Source: Palsa-1033 sp963735455 (GTDB lineage: Bacteria > Chloroflexota > Limnocylindria > Limnocylindrales > CSP1-4). From it: 64,000 nt of DNA. Under the pieces are notes generated by a model. It did no database searches. It was not told the DNA's origin and was given only the letters and a program-made list of their open reading frames with translations. Location: the NCBI GenBank assembly GCA_963735455.1, contig CAVTKZ010000003.1, positions 62,001 to 126,000 of the forward strand. The letters are read 5' to 3'. Positions 1 through 8,379 of this stretch are shown piece after piece; within the stretch, counting starts at the first letter, position 1; every line of letters starts with the position of its first letter. The translations under genes and the position numbers were made by a program.

Positions 1-2
1 GC

Positions 3-1640
3 GACGAGTCCGACCGCGACGGGATGCGGATGTACATCGAGCTGTCGCGTGACGTGAACCCGCACAAGGTCCTCAACAACCTGTTCAAGCACACCCCGAT
101 GTCGTCGGCCTTCAACCTGAACATGCTGGCCCTGGTCGACGGCCAGCCCCAGACACTCAGCCTGAAGTCGGTCCTCCAGCACTACATCGAGCATCGCCGC
201 GAGGTGATCCGGCGGCGGACCGAGTTCGACCTGGGCAAGGCCCGCGCCCGGGCCCACATCCTGGAAGGGCTCAAGATCGCCCTCGACCACCTCGACGAGG
301 TGATCAGGACGATCCGCGAGTCGGCCGACGTGGACACGGCCCGGACCAACCTGATGACCCGCTTCGCCCTGTCCGAGATTCAGGCCCAGGCGATCCTCGA
401 CATGCGCCTGGCCCGGCTGGCGGCCCTCGAGCGCCAGAAGATCGAGGACGAGTACCTCAGCGTGATCCAGCTGATTGCCGAGCTGGAGGACATCCTGGCC
501 AACCCGGGCCGGGTCCTGGCGATCATCAAGGACGAGCTGACCGAGCTGAAGCGCAAGTACGCCGGCGAGCGCCGGACCCGGATCGTCGACGACTCGAGCC
601 GGGAGATGACCGACGAGGACCTGATCGCCGACGAGGACGTCGTGATCACGGTCAGCGGCCGGGGCTACGTCAAGCGCCAGCCGATCGCCACCTACCGCCG
701 CCAGCATCGCGGCGGCAAGGGGATCATCGGCCACGTGACCCGCGAGGAGGACGCCGTCGAGCACCTGCTCGTCGCCACCACCCACGACTGGGCCCTGTTC
801 TTCACCAACCGCGGCCGGGTCTTCAGCAGCAAGGTCCATACGATCCCCGACGCCAGCCGGCAGGCCAAGGGCATCCCGATCATCAACCTGCCCGGCGTAC
901 AGGTCGAGTCGGGCGAGATGCCGATGGCCACGATCACGCTCAAGGACTTCCGCGACGCGAAGTACCTGGTCCTGGCCACCAAGCACGGGATCATCAAGAA
1001 GACGCCGCTCGAGCAGTTCGAGAAGGTCCGCTCGTCGGGGATCATTGCGATCACCCTCGACGAGGACGACGAGCTGGCCTGGGTCGACGTCGCCTCGGGC
1101 ACCGACGACATCATCATCGCCACCGCCCTGGGCAAGATCGCCCGCTTCCACGAGGCCGAGGTCCGGCCGATGGGCCGGCCGGCCGGCGGGGTGATCGGGA
1201 TCCGCCTGGCTCGCAAGGGTGACGAGGTGATCTCGATGAGCGTCGTCCAGCCCGATGCCGACCTGCTCGTCCTGACCGAGACCGGCTACGGCAAGCGCGT
1301 GCCGCTGACCGAGTTCCGGGTCAAGCACCGCGGCGGCCAGGGCGTCGGCCTGATCTCGCTCGAGGGCCGCAAGACGGGCAATGTCGCCGCGGTCCAACAG
1401 GTCACCGAGCAGGACGAGGAGCTGTTCCTGATCAGCTCCGGCGGCCAGGTGATCCGGACCGAGACGAACACGATCAACCGCTACAGCAGCGGCGCCCGCG
1501 GGGTGATCGTGATGCGCCTGGCCGAGGGCGACCGGGTCGTCGCGATCGCCGCCTTCCGGGAAGGGCTGGCAGAGCGCGACGGCGTGGATGACAATGACGG
1601 CCCGACCGGTGCGCCACCGACTGGCACACCGGCGTCCTGA
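3..1640 (+). CDS. gyrA: DNA gyrase subunit A, 5' end cut by window edge
   Basis: The reading frame is open from the first bases, so the gene starts outside the window; only the distal part of the breakage-reunion domain and the whole C-terminal DNA-wrapping domain are present. The segment begins with the DESDRDGMR stretch typical of GyrA after the tower domain. A long coiled-coil region follows and then the GyrA box QHRGGKG (near 702-722), which separates GyrA from ParC. Six blades of the beta-pinwheel can be followed to the end. The tail is short and acidic, ending in Gly/Pro/Thr. gyrB is not adjacent, unlike the usual dnaN-recF-gyrB-gyrA order. prs follows after about 40 nt on the same strand. 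Confidence 0.97.
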   Translation, partial: DESDRDGMRMYIELSRDVNPHKVLNNLFKHTPMSSAFNLNMLALVDGQPQTLSLKSVLQHYIEHRREVIRRRTEFDLGKARARAHILEGLKIALDHLDEVIRTIRESADVDTARTNLMTRFALSEIQAQAILDMRLARLAALERQKIEDEYLSVIQLIAELEDILANPGRVLAIIKDELTELKRKYAGERRTRIVDDSSREMTDEDLIADEDVVITVSGRGYVKRQPIATYRRQHRGGKGIIGHVTREEDAVEHLLVATTHDWALFFTNRGRVFSSKVHTIPDASRQAKGIPIINLPGVQVESGEMPMATITLKDFRDAKYLVLATKHGIIKKTPLEQFEKVRSSGIIAITLDEDDELAWVDVASGTDDIIIATALGKIARFHEAEVRPMGRPAGGVIGIRLARKGDEVISMSVVQPDADLLVLTETGYGKRVPLTEFRVKHRGGQGVGLISLEGRKTGNVAAVQQVTEQDEELFLISSGGQVIRTETNTINRYSSGARGVIVMRLAEGDRVVAIAAFREGLAERDGVDDNDGPTGAPPTGTPAS

Positions 1641-1681
1641 ACCCAGGCCCGGTGACGATCCTGGGCGGAGGAGAGCCTCCC

Positions 1682-2746
1682 GTGTACTCGGATCACTTCG
1701 ACATCTACACGGGTAACGCGAACCCGGACCTCGCCCGCAAGATCTGCCGCTATCTCGACGTCGAGCTGGGCAAGGCCGAGGTCTTCCAGTTCGCCAACGA
1801 GAACATCTTCGTCAAGATCCTGGACAACGTCCGCGAGAAGGACGTCTTCCTGATCCAGCCCACCTCGCACCCGGTCAACCAGTCGATCATGGAGCTGCTG
1901 ATCCTGATCGACGCCTTCAAGCGGGCGAGCGCCGGCCGGATCACCGCGGTCGTCCCGTTCTACGCCTACGGCCGGTCGGACAAGAAGGACCAGCCCCGGG
2001 TGCCGATCACGGCCCGCCTGATCGCCGACATGATCACCGTCGCCGGCGCCGACCGGGTCCTGACCCTGGACCTCCACCAGGGCCAGATCCAGGGCTTCTT
2101 CAACATCCCGGTCGACGAGCTGACCGCGGTCCACATCCTGAGCAACTACTTCCGGACCAAGCACCTCGACGACCTGGTCGTGGTGACCGACCTGGGCTTC
2201 GCCAAGCGGGCCCGGACGTTCGCCGAGCTGATCGATGCGCCCCTGGCGATCATCGAGAAGCGCCGGGTGGGCAACCTCGACCGGGCCGAGCTGATGAACG
2301 TGATCGGCGAGGTGCGCGGCAAGCGGGCGATCATCGTCGATGACGAGATCGACACCGGCGGGACGCTGATCGAGATCGTCCGGGCCCTCGAGCGGGAGGG
2401 CGTCCACGAGATCTACGCCGCGGCGACCCACGGGGTGCTGTCCGATCCGGCCGTCGACCGGATCCGGACCTCGAGCATCAAGGAGATCATCCTGACCGAC
2501 TCGATCCCGCTGCCCCCGGCCAAGCGGCTCGCCCAGATCAAGACGTTCTCGATCGCGCCCCTGATCGGCGAGGCGATCCGCCGGATCCACCGCGGCGAAT
2601 CGGTCGGGGCCCTGTTCAGCAGTGACGTGGCCTTGACCCAGCAGATGCTGATGTGGGACGACGGCACGGAGCGCACCCTCGACCTGAGCGATGATGAGCC
2701 CGACGACGACGATCCCGGCGGGGACGCAGCGATGGGAGATCAATGA
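1682..2746 (+). CDS. prs: Ribose-phosphate pyrophosphokinase (PRPP synthase, class I)
   Basis: Makes PRPP from ribose 5-phosphate and ATP for nucleotide, His and Trp synthesis in the cytosol. The frame is open from a GTG at 1652, but the GTG at 1682 has GGAGGAG (1667-1673) at 8 nt, so I take 1682 (354 aa). Visible motifs are the flexible loop region YGRSDKKDQPRVPIT, the DLHQGQIQGFF segment and the PRPP-binding loop VDDEIDTGGT. Compared with the usual ~315 residues it has a C-terminal extension rich in Asp/Glu (LSDDEPDDDDPGGD). Its stop overlaps the start of the next small gene (ATGA), so the two are probably translationally coupled. Confidence 0.96.
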   Translation: MYSDHFDIYTGNANPDLARKICRYLDVELGKAEVFQFANENIFVKILDNVREKDVFLIQPTSHPVNQSIMELLILIDAFKRASAGRITAVVPFYAYGRSDKKDQPRVPITARLIADMITVAGADRVLTLDLHQGQIQGFFNIPVDELTAVHILSNYFRTKHLDDLVVVTDLGFAKRARTFAELIDAPLAIIEKRRVGNLDRAELMNVIGEVRGKRAIIVDDEIDTGGTLIEIVRALEREGVHEIYAAATHGVLSDPAVDRIRTSSIKEIILTDSIPLPPAKRLAQIKTFSIAPLIGEAIRRIHRGESVGALFSSDVALTQQMLMWDDGTERTLDLSDDEPDDDDPGGDAAMGDQ

Positions 2747-2994
2747 GCCTGCAGCTCCACCGGCCCGACGGCAAGGGCGGCCTCGAGCAACGCAGCGCCC
2801 AGCCCGAGGACTGGCGGACCCAGCTCCAGTCACCGCGCTGGGGCTCGAACCTGCGCGGCGGCAAGCTGCCCAAGCTGGCCAACTCGGAGATGAACCCGAC
2901 CTCGACCCGGATGTCGGTCCTGTTCTGGCTGGCCCTCGCCGGGCTGACCTTCGTGCTCCTGATCGCCGGCTACGGGACGGGCTTCTGGAAGTAG
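2743..2994 (+). CDS. Small single-pass membrane protein, unknown function
   Basis: An 83-residue protein whose ATG overlaps the prs stop codon, which supports real translation. The first ~55 residues are polar with several Trp/Arg/Gly residues. Residues about 57-77 form one hydrophobic segment (SVLFWLALAGLTFVLLIAGYG), and only five residues follow it, so it looks tail-anchored with the N terminus in the cytoplasm. I do not recognise a family. Its position between prs and secA could suggest an accessory role at the membrane, but that is only inference. Confidence 0.75.
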   Translation: MSLQLHRPDGKGGLEQRSAQPEDWRTQLQSPRWGSNLRGGKLPKLANSEMNPTSTRMSVLFWLALAGLTFVLLIAGYGTGFWK

Positions 2995-3021
2995 GCGGCG
3001 GGGGCCGCTGACGGCCTCGCC

Positions 3022-3027
3022 TATACT
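3022..3027 (+). promoter_or_regulatory. -10 element TATACT just upstream of secA
   Basis: TATACT is followed by only 8 nt before the secA ATG at 3036, placing the expected transcription start at or next to the start codon. No Shine-Dalgarno sequence and no good -35 box are visible. This predicts a leaderless secA mRNA, a pattern repeated at ftsE, marR, the DUF151 gene, the MFS gene and the gene at 52607. Confidence 0.6.
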
Positions 3028-3035
3028 CTCTGCTC

Positions 3036-6020
3036 ATGGTTCTCGGCTTCCTGAACCGGTTCGTTGACTCCAACGACCGGGAGCTCCGGCGGATTCAACC
3101 CCTGATCGACGAGGCCAACGCCCTCGAACCTGAGTTCGAGGCGTTGTCCGACGCGGAAATCCGGGCCCGCTTCGACGCGCTCCGCGAGGAGATCCGGGCG
3201 ATCGCCGAGCCCGACGAGCCCAGCGAGGACGAGCTCGAGCATCCCGACCGGGAGCGCCGGGCGGACCTGGCCAAGGCCCGTCGCAAGGCCGAGAACGCGC
3301 GGATCGGAGCGGCCCTCGACGACGCCGTCCCGGAGGTCTTCGCGATGATCCGCGAGGCGATGAAGCGGACCCTCGAGATGCGCCACTTCGACGTCCAGCT
3401 GATCGGCGGCTTCGTCCTCCACCAGGGCAAGATCAGCGAGATGCGCACCGGCGAGGGCAAGACCCTCGTCGCCCCGCTCGCCGCGATCCTCAACTCGCTC
3501 GCCGGGCGGGGGGTCCACGTGGTCACCCCCAACGACTACCTGGCCCGGCGCGACCCGCAGTGGATGGGCCCGATCTTCCACTTCCTGGGGGTCAGCCTGG
3601 GGATGATCACCCACGACGCGAGCTTCGTCTTCGAGCCCGGCTATCCGACCAGCGACGAGCGCCTGATCAACCTCCGGCCGGTCGAGCGGCGCGAGGCCTA
3701 TGCCGCCGACGTGACCTACGGCACGAACAACGAGTTCGGCTTCGACTACCTCCGCGACAACATGGTCGTCGAGCTCGCCCAGCGGGTCCAGCGCGGCCAC
3801 GCCTTCGCGATCGTCGACGAGGTCGACAACATCCTGATCGACGAGGCGCGGACGCCGCTGATCATCAGCGGCCAGGCCGAAGAGTCGGCCGACAAGTACT
3901 ACACCTTCGCCCGCCTGGTGCCCCGCCTGACCGAGCGGCCCGAGGGCGCAGAGGACGGCGGCGACTTCTTCATCGACCTGAAGGACCGGGCCGTCTCGCC
4001 GACCGAGTCGGGGATCACCAAGATGGAGGGCTGGCTGGGCGTCGCCAACATGTACGACGCGGATCCGGCCCTGGCCCGCCACTTCGAGCAGGCCCTCCGC
4101 GCCCATGCCCTGTACAAGCGCGACCGGGACTACATCGTCAAGGACGGCGAGATCATCATCGTCGACGAGTTCACCGGGCGGCAGATGCCCGGCCGGCGCT
4201 GGAGCGAGGGCCTCCACCAGGCCGTCGAGGCGAAGGAGGGCCTACGCGTCCAGCGCGAGAGCGTGACGATGGCCACGGTCACGTTCCAGAACTACTTCCG
4301 GCTGTACGACAAGCTGGCCGGGATGACCGGTACGGCGATGACCGAAGCCGAGGAGTTCCACAAGATCTACAGCCTCGAGGTCGTGGCCATCCCGACCCAC
4401 CGGCCGATGATCCGCGATGACGAGTCGGACCTGGTCTTCCGCAACGAGCTGGGCAAGTTCAACTCGCTGATCGACGAGATCGTCGAGATGTCCGAGGCCG
4501 GCCGGCCGGTCCTCGTCGGCACGGTCTCGGTGGCCAAGTCCGAGATCCTGAGCGAGATGCTCAAGCGCCGGGGGATCAAGCACGAGACCCTCAACGCCAA
4601 GTTCCACGAGAAGGAATCGGGGATCGTCGCCCAGGCCGGCAAGAGCGGCGCGGTCACGATCGCCACGAACATGGCCGGCCGGGGCACGGACATCCTGCTC
4701 GGCGGCAATCCCAGTGGCCTGGCCTCGGACCTGCTCCACCAGCGCGGCCTGAACCCGGCCGAGGTCGACAAGGGGACCTACGCAGCGGTCCTCGCCGAGG
4801 CCAAGGCGATCTGCGACGCCGACCACGAGGTGGTGGTCGCCGCCGGCGGGCTGCACATCATCGGCACCGAGCGCCATGACAGCCGCCGGATCGACAACCA
4901 GCTCCGCGGCCGTGCCGGCCGCCAGGGCGACCCGGGCTCGTCCCGCTTCTACCTCTCCCTCGACGACGATCTGATGAAGCGCTTCGCCTCGGAGCGGGTC
5001 GCCGGGCTGATGGAGCGGATGGGCCTCGAGGACGACGTGGCGATCGAATCGCGCCTCGTCAGCAAGACGATCGAGAGCGCCCAGACCCGGGTCGAGGGCT
5101 TCAACTTCGACATCCGCAAGCGAGTCGTCGAGTTCGACGACGTGATCAACAAGCAGCGCGAGACGATCTACGCCGAGCGCGACAAGGTCCTCCGCAACGA
5201 GGACCTCGGCGAAACGGTCCGCAGCTTCCTCGACGAAGAGGTCGACGCGCTGATCGACCAGTACTGCTCGAATGAGCTGCCCGAGGACTGGAACATCGAG
5301 GGGCTGGCGGTCGCGATCCACGCGATGGGCCTCGAGGGTCCCGGCACCAGCGAGGACGACCTGTGGGCGGTCGGGACCCGCGAGGGGATCCGCGATCACC
5401 TGCGCGAGCTGGTCGACGCCAAGCTCGAGGCCAAGTCGGCCGAGATCGGCGAGGCCGACTGGCCGTCGGTCGAGCGGGTGATCCTGCTGCGCACGATCGA
5501 CAGCCTGTGGGTCGAGCACCTGACCGAGCTCGACGACATGCGCCGCGGGATCGGGCTGCGCGGCTACGCCCAGCAGGACCCCCTGGTCGAGTTCCGGCGC
5601 GAGGCCTACAACCTGTACGCCGAGCTGCGCGGCTTCATCCGCCATCAGCTCGCCTCGTCGATCCTGCGGGTCGTGATCAATCGCCAGGACCCCGTCGCCC
5701 CACAGCCCCTGCCCGGACCGGGCCAGCCCGCGCCAGCCGAGCCCGCCACGCCCCGCCAGGTCGCCTCGACCGGCCAGGCTGGGCGGGAGGCCGCCGCGGG
5801 CAACGCGATCCTGGGCTCGATCGCCCGGGGCCTGCCGCCGGCGCCGGCCGTGCGGGCCGTCAAGGAGCAGCTCGGCGACCAGGTCGTGGGCGCGCCGAGC
5901 GGCACCAATGGCTCGGGTGCGCTGCGGCCCGGGTTCGCCCCCGACGGCCGGCGGATGGGCCGCAACGACGTGTGCTTCTGCGGATCGGGCCTGAAATACA
6001 AGAAATGCCACGGCCGGTGA
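3036..6020 (+). CDS. secA: Protein translocase ATPase SecA
   Basis: Motor ATPase that pushes preproteins through SecYEG at the membrane. The 994-residue protein has Walker A MRTGEGKT at 136-143, the DEAD-like DEVDNILIDEART segment, NBD2 motifs (NMAGRGTDILLGG, RIDNQLRGRAGRQGD), the helical scaffold/wing region, a Pro/Ala-rich linker and a C-terminal zinc motif (C980, C982, C991, H992 in NDVCFCGSGLKYKKCHG) of SEC-C type. Residues ~55-95 form a charged insertion near the N terminus. It stands 41 nt after the small membrane protein and appears to have its own leaderless promoter (TATACT at 3022). The YdcF-like gene starts 11 nt after its stop. Confidence 0.98.
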   Translation: MVLGFLNRFVDSNDRELRRIQPLIDEANALEPEFEALSDAEIRARFDALREEIRAIAEPDEPSEDELEHPDRERRADLAKARRKAENARIGAALDDAVPEVFAMIREAMKRTLEMRHFDVQLIGGFVLHQGKISEMRTGEGKTLVAPLAAILNSLAGRGVHVVTPNDYLARRDPQWMGPIFHFLGVSLGMITHDASFVFEPGYPTSDERLINLRPVERREAYAADVTYGTNNEFGFDYLRDNMVVELAQRVQRGHAFAIVDEVDNILIDEARTPLIISGQAEESADKYYTFARLVPRLTERPEGAEDGGDFFIDLKDRAVSPTESGITKMEGWLGVANMYDADPALARHFEQALRAHALYKRDRDYIVKDGEIIIVDEFTGRQMPGRRWSEGLHQAVEAKEGLRVQRESVTMATVTFQNYFRLYDKLAGMTGTAMTEAEEFHKIYSLEVVAIPTHRPMIRDDESDLVFRNELGKFNSLIDEIVEMSEAGRPVLVGTVSVAKSEILSEMLKRRGIKHETLNAKFHEKESGIVAQAGKSGAVTIATNMAGRGTDILLGGNPSGLASDLLHQRGLNPAEVDKGTYAAVLAEAKAICDADHEVVVAAGGLHIIGTERHDSRRIDNQLRGRAGRQGDPGSSRFYLSLDDDLMKRFASERVAGLMERMGLEDDVAIESRLVSKTIESAQTRVEGFNFDIRKRVVEFDDVINKQRETIYAERDKVLRNEDLGETVRSFLDEEVDALIDQYCSNELPEDWNIEGLAVAIHAMGLEGPGTSEDDLWAVGTREGIRDHLRELVDAKLEAKSAEIGEADWPSVERVILLRTIDSLWVEHLTELDDMRRGIGLRGYAQQDPLVEFRREAYNLYAELRGFIRHQLASSILRVVINRQDPVAPQPLPGPGQPAPAEPATPRQVASTGQAGREAAAGNAILGSIARGLPPAPAVRAVKEQLGDQVVGAPSGTNGSGALRPGFAPDGRRMGRNDVCFCGSGLKYKKCHGR

Positions 6021-6030
6021 CCAGTCCGGC

Positions 6031-6633
6031 ATGCGCCCGGCACTGATCCGGCTTGCGGCGGCGACCGCCGTCGGATTGCTGTGCGTGGCGGTTTACGGCG
6101 CCTTCCGGATCTGGCAGCAAGGGCTCCAGGACGAGACCCGGCCCGCCGGGGCGGTGGTCGTCCTGGGAGCGGCCCAGTACGACGGCCGGCCCTCACCGAT
6201 CTTCGAGTCGCGCCTGAAGCACGCCGTCGAGCTGTTCGAGACCGGCAACTACCGCTTCCTGATGGTCACCGGCGGCAAGCAGCCGGGTGACCGGACGACC
6301 GAGGCCGCTGTCGCCCGCCAGTACGCGATCGACCACGGTGTGCCGGCCGACCGGATCCTGAGCGAGGACCAGGGCCGGAACACGCTCGAATCGCTGAACG
6401 CGGTCAAGGTGACCCTGGCTGCCCAGTCGATCAGCGATGCGGTCTTCGTCTCGGATCGGAGCCACATGCTCCGGGTCCTGCGGATCGCCGACGACCTGGG
6501 GATCACAGCCTACGGCTCGCCGGCCACCGATAGCCCGGGCGACACCGACCCGATCCACGTCGTCGAGATCACCTTCCACGAGCTCGGCGGCCTGGCGGTC
6601 TACTTCCTGACTGGAGACAGCCCGCCCGACTGA
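6031..6633 (+). CDS. YdcF/SanA-family (DUF218) membrane-anchored protein
   Basis: A 200-residue protein with an N-terminal hydrophobic segment (residues ~6-26) followed by a DUF218 Rossmann-like domain: AVVVLGAAQYDGRPSPIFESRL, MVTGGKQPGDRTTEAAVARQYA, DRILSEDQGRNTLESLNAV and FVSDRSHMLRVL are its hallmark segments. Members of this family (SanA, YdcF, ElyC) are envelope proteins, some tied to barrier function or envelope carrier metabolism; the exact reaction is not established. It begins 11 nt after the secA stop, so it is probably the last gene of that transcript. Confidence 0.85.
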   Translation: MRPALIRLAAATAVGLLCVAVYGAFRIWQQGLQDETRPAGAVVVLGAAQYDGRPSPIFESRLKHAVELFETGNYRFLMVTGGKQPGDRTTEAAVARQYAIDHGVPADRILSEDQGRNTLESLNAVKVTLAAQSISDAVFVSDRSHMLRVLRIADDLGITAYGSPATDSPGDTDPIHVVEITFHELGGLAVYFLTGDSPPD

Positions 6634-6647
6634 TCCGGGTCCGCGGG

Positions 6648-6747
6648 CGCGCTGTGGGTCCGCGGCGCGCTGTGGGTCCGCGGCGCGCTTTGGGTTCGTG
6701 GTGCGCCGTGGGTCCGCGGCGCGCTCTGGGTTCGTGGTGCGCCGAGG
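6648..6747. repeat. 18-bp tandem repeat array
   Basis: Five full copies and a partial sixth of an 18-bp unit run head to tail (6648, 6666, 6684, 6702, 6720, 6738). Units 1, 2 and 4 end GTGGGTCCGCGG while units 3 and 5 carry TGGGTTCGTGG, so the array also reads as an alternating 36-bp period. A degenerate copy precedes it near 6631. It lies directly after the YdcF-like stop, in a 430-bp gap without a convincing gene. Confidence 0.85.
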
Positions 6748-6780
6748 CTCCTCGAGGCTGGGCCCGGCCAAGGCCCGGGC

Positions 6781-6959
6781 CCGATGTGCGTCGGACGCGC
6801 GTAACTGAGCAGTTTTCGGCTCGGCCGGTCGCTTCCGTGCACCGGACGCACGAAATCGACGACAGTTGGTCGCAAGGCGTCGGATTCGTGCACGTCGCTC
6901 ACAGACTCGACCGCCACGGTCGTCAATTCGTCAGTTATGCCCGTGTGACGCAACCTCGG
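6781..6959. repeat. 179-bp imperfect palindrome, arms in exact register (element 1 of 4)
   Basis: The two halves are inverted copies of each other about a single centre at 6869.5 without net gaps. Matching blocks are GCGTC/GACGC (6788, 6947), TAACTGA/TCAGTTA (6802, 6931), CGGTCG/CGACCG (6826, 6908) and GCACGAA/TTCGTGC (6848, 6885). Roughly 60 percent of positions pair. It sits between the 18-bp tandem array and the promoter of the epimerase gene. Three other spacers in this window hold elements of the same design. Confidence 0.75.
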
Positions 6960-6991
6960 CCGTGCGGGCCATCGAAAAGTCGCCATGACGC

Positions 6992-7025
6992 TTGACGTTC
7001 GGGCGACCCGCCCGTATCGTGATAC
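6992..7025 (+). promoter_or_regulatory. Promoter with overlapping dyad operator upstream of the epimerase gene
   Basis: TTGACG (6992-6997) and TATCGT (7015-7020) are separated by 17 bp, a good housekeeping promoter. The palindrome GTATC-GT-GATAC (7014-7025) covers the -10 box, so a repressor bound there would block transcription. It has the same TATC-NN-GATA core as the dyad in front of marR at 15908-15919. Confidence 0.65.
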
Positions 7026-7062
7026 CTATAAGTAACATGTTCTTATGGGATGGGGGTAGTCG

Positions 7063-8088
7063 ATGAAGGTCGTGATCGCGGGCGGATCCGGGCTGATCGG
7101 GACGGCGCTCTTGAAAGGCCTGATCGAGGCCGGGCACGAACCAGTGATCCTGTCGCGGGGCGGGCCATCAGGCGGAGCCGCATCGGCCGCGGCCAGCTCG
7201 ACCGACGCGGCCAGCTCGACCGACGCGGCCAGCTCGACCGACGCCGGCTCAGCTGCCGCGGGCTCGGCCGCTGCCGGCTCGGCTGGCGCGCGCCGGGTAG
7301 CGTGGGACGCGGCCAACCAGGGCGATTGGGTGAGCGAACTCGTCGGTGCCGGGGCGGTGATCAACCTCGCCGGGGCGAGCATCGGCCATTGGCCATGGAC
7401 GAAGGGCCGCAAGGCGGAGCTGCTGGACAGCCGGGTCAGGGCGACCCGGGCGCTGGTCGACGCGATCGGCAGCCTGCCCCAGGCGGACCGGCCGAAGGTC
7501 TTCCTCAGTGCTTCGGGCAGCGACATCTATGAAGGCCGCGACGCGACCCCGGCCGACGAGACGACCGAGCCGGCGGACACGTTCCTGGCCAGGCTGTGCG
7601 TGGCCTGGGAGGCTGAGGCGGTCCGTGCCCGGGATCTCGGCCTCCGCGTCGTGCTCGTCCGGACGAGCCCGGTGATCGCCCCGGGCGCGGCCAGCCTGCG
7701 AATCCAGGCCCTGCCCTTCCGCCTGTTCGTCGGCGGCCGGCTGGGTTCCGGGCGGCAGTGGCTGAGCTGGGTGGACGTCGCCGACATCGTCGGGATCTAC
7801 CTGTGGGCGCTCGCCAACGAGAACGTCGAGGGCCCGCTCAACGCCTCCGCCCCCGATCCGCGCCAGCAGCGGGACTTCGCCCGGGCCCTCGGCGCGGCCC
7901 TCCATCGGCCGAGCTGGTTCCCGGCGCCGGCCTTCGCGATCCACCTGGTCCTCGGCGATCAGGCCACCCTGGCAATCGGCAGCCGGCGAGTGTGGCCCGC
8001 GGCGGCACTGGCGGCCGGCTACGTCTTCCGCCGCCCGCGTCTCGAGGATTCGCTCGCCAACGCGCTGGGCCCGGCCCAGACGGCCTAG
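7063..8088 (+). CDS. TIGR01777/SDR39U1-family NAD(P)-dependent epimerase-like protein
   Basis: A 341-residue extended short-chain dehydrogenase-like protein. The dinucleotide-binding glycine motif GGSGLIG is at residues 7-13, INLAGASIG follows at the end of strand 4, and the C-terminal DUF1731-like part (AALAAGYVFRRPRLEDSLANAL) is typical of the YfcH/SDR39U1 group, whose substrate is not known. Residues ~43-73 are an Ala/Ser/Thr/Asp/Gly low-complexity insertion encoded by short tandem DNA repeats, which lengthens the loop after the second beta strand. A clear promoter with an operator-like dyad precedes it; the start ATG follows a G-rich stretch (GATGGGGG). Confidence 0.85.
   Translation: MKVVIAGGSGLIGTALLKGLIEAGHEPVILSRGGPSGGAASAAASSTDAASSTDAASSTDAGSAAAGSAAAGSAGARRVAWDAANQGDWVSELVGAGAVINLAGASIGHWPWTKGRKAELLDSRVRATRALVDAIGSLPQADRPKVFLSASGSDIYEGRDATPADETTEPADTFLARLCVAWEAEAVRARDLGLRVVLVRTSPVIAPGAASLRIQALPFRLFVGGRLGSGRQWLSWVDVADIVGIYLWALANENVEGPLNASAPDPRQQRDFARALGAALHRPSWFPAPAFAIHLVLGDQATLAIGSRRVWPAAALAAGYVFRRPRLEDSLANALGPAQTA
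7189..7242 (+). repeat. Three perfect 18-bp repeats inside the epimerase gene
   Basis: Three identical copies of an 18-bp unit (7189, 7207, 7225) encode repeated Ala-Ala-Ser-Ser-Thr-Asp, followed by Gly-Ser-Ala-Ala-Ala type repeats. All units are multiples of three, so copy-number change would alter loop length without breaking the frame. Confidence 0.9.
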
Positions 8089-8234
8089 CGCAACGTTCCA
8101 GGCGCGCCTGCGTCCGACGGGCTCACCGAGTCAATCGGGACGGGCCGCCGGGCCGCCCCTGCGACCTCGCCAGTAACCCGTCGAAAAACGCCCCCAGAAT
8201 CGGCATTTTGGGCACGAATCTCGCACTTTCCCTC

Positions 8235-8263
8235 TTGGCGAAATCGGCTTGTGCCGGTACACT
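8235..8263 (+). promoter_or_regulatory. Promoter for the Cys-rich gene and prfB
   Basis: TTGGCG (8235-8240) and TACACT (8258-8263) are 17 bp apart. The predicted start near 8270 gives a leader of about 110 nt before the GTG at 8380. The leader can close with GGGCTGG...CCAGCCC, with CCGGA/TCCGG inside; I could not match it to a known riboswitch. Confidence 0.65.
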
Positions 8264-8379
8264 GGGCCAAGCCCACGGGGTATGGGGCTGGAGATCCGGA
8301 GGAAGCCCGAAACCGCGTTCGCCTGCAACCTTCCGGTCGCCGTGCCAAACCCCTTCCCAGCCCACGAGAGAGGGAGCCC

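Noticed and set aside
1481..3073. 530-codon minus-strand frame opposite prs and the small membrane protein
   Set aside because: Low-complexity product without motifs; prs is unmistakable on the plus strand.
6600..6986. 128-codon minus-strand frame with repeated RTxSAP peptide
   Set aside because: The peptide repeat merely translates the 18-bp array, and the rest translates one arm of palindromic element 1; no ribosome site.
8270..8363. Riboswitch, SRP RNA or RNase P RNA in the leader of the Cys-rich gene
   Set aside because: CCGGAGGAAG recalls SRP and RNase P motifs, but the flanking conserved stems and loops are absent.
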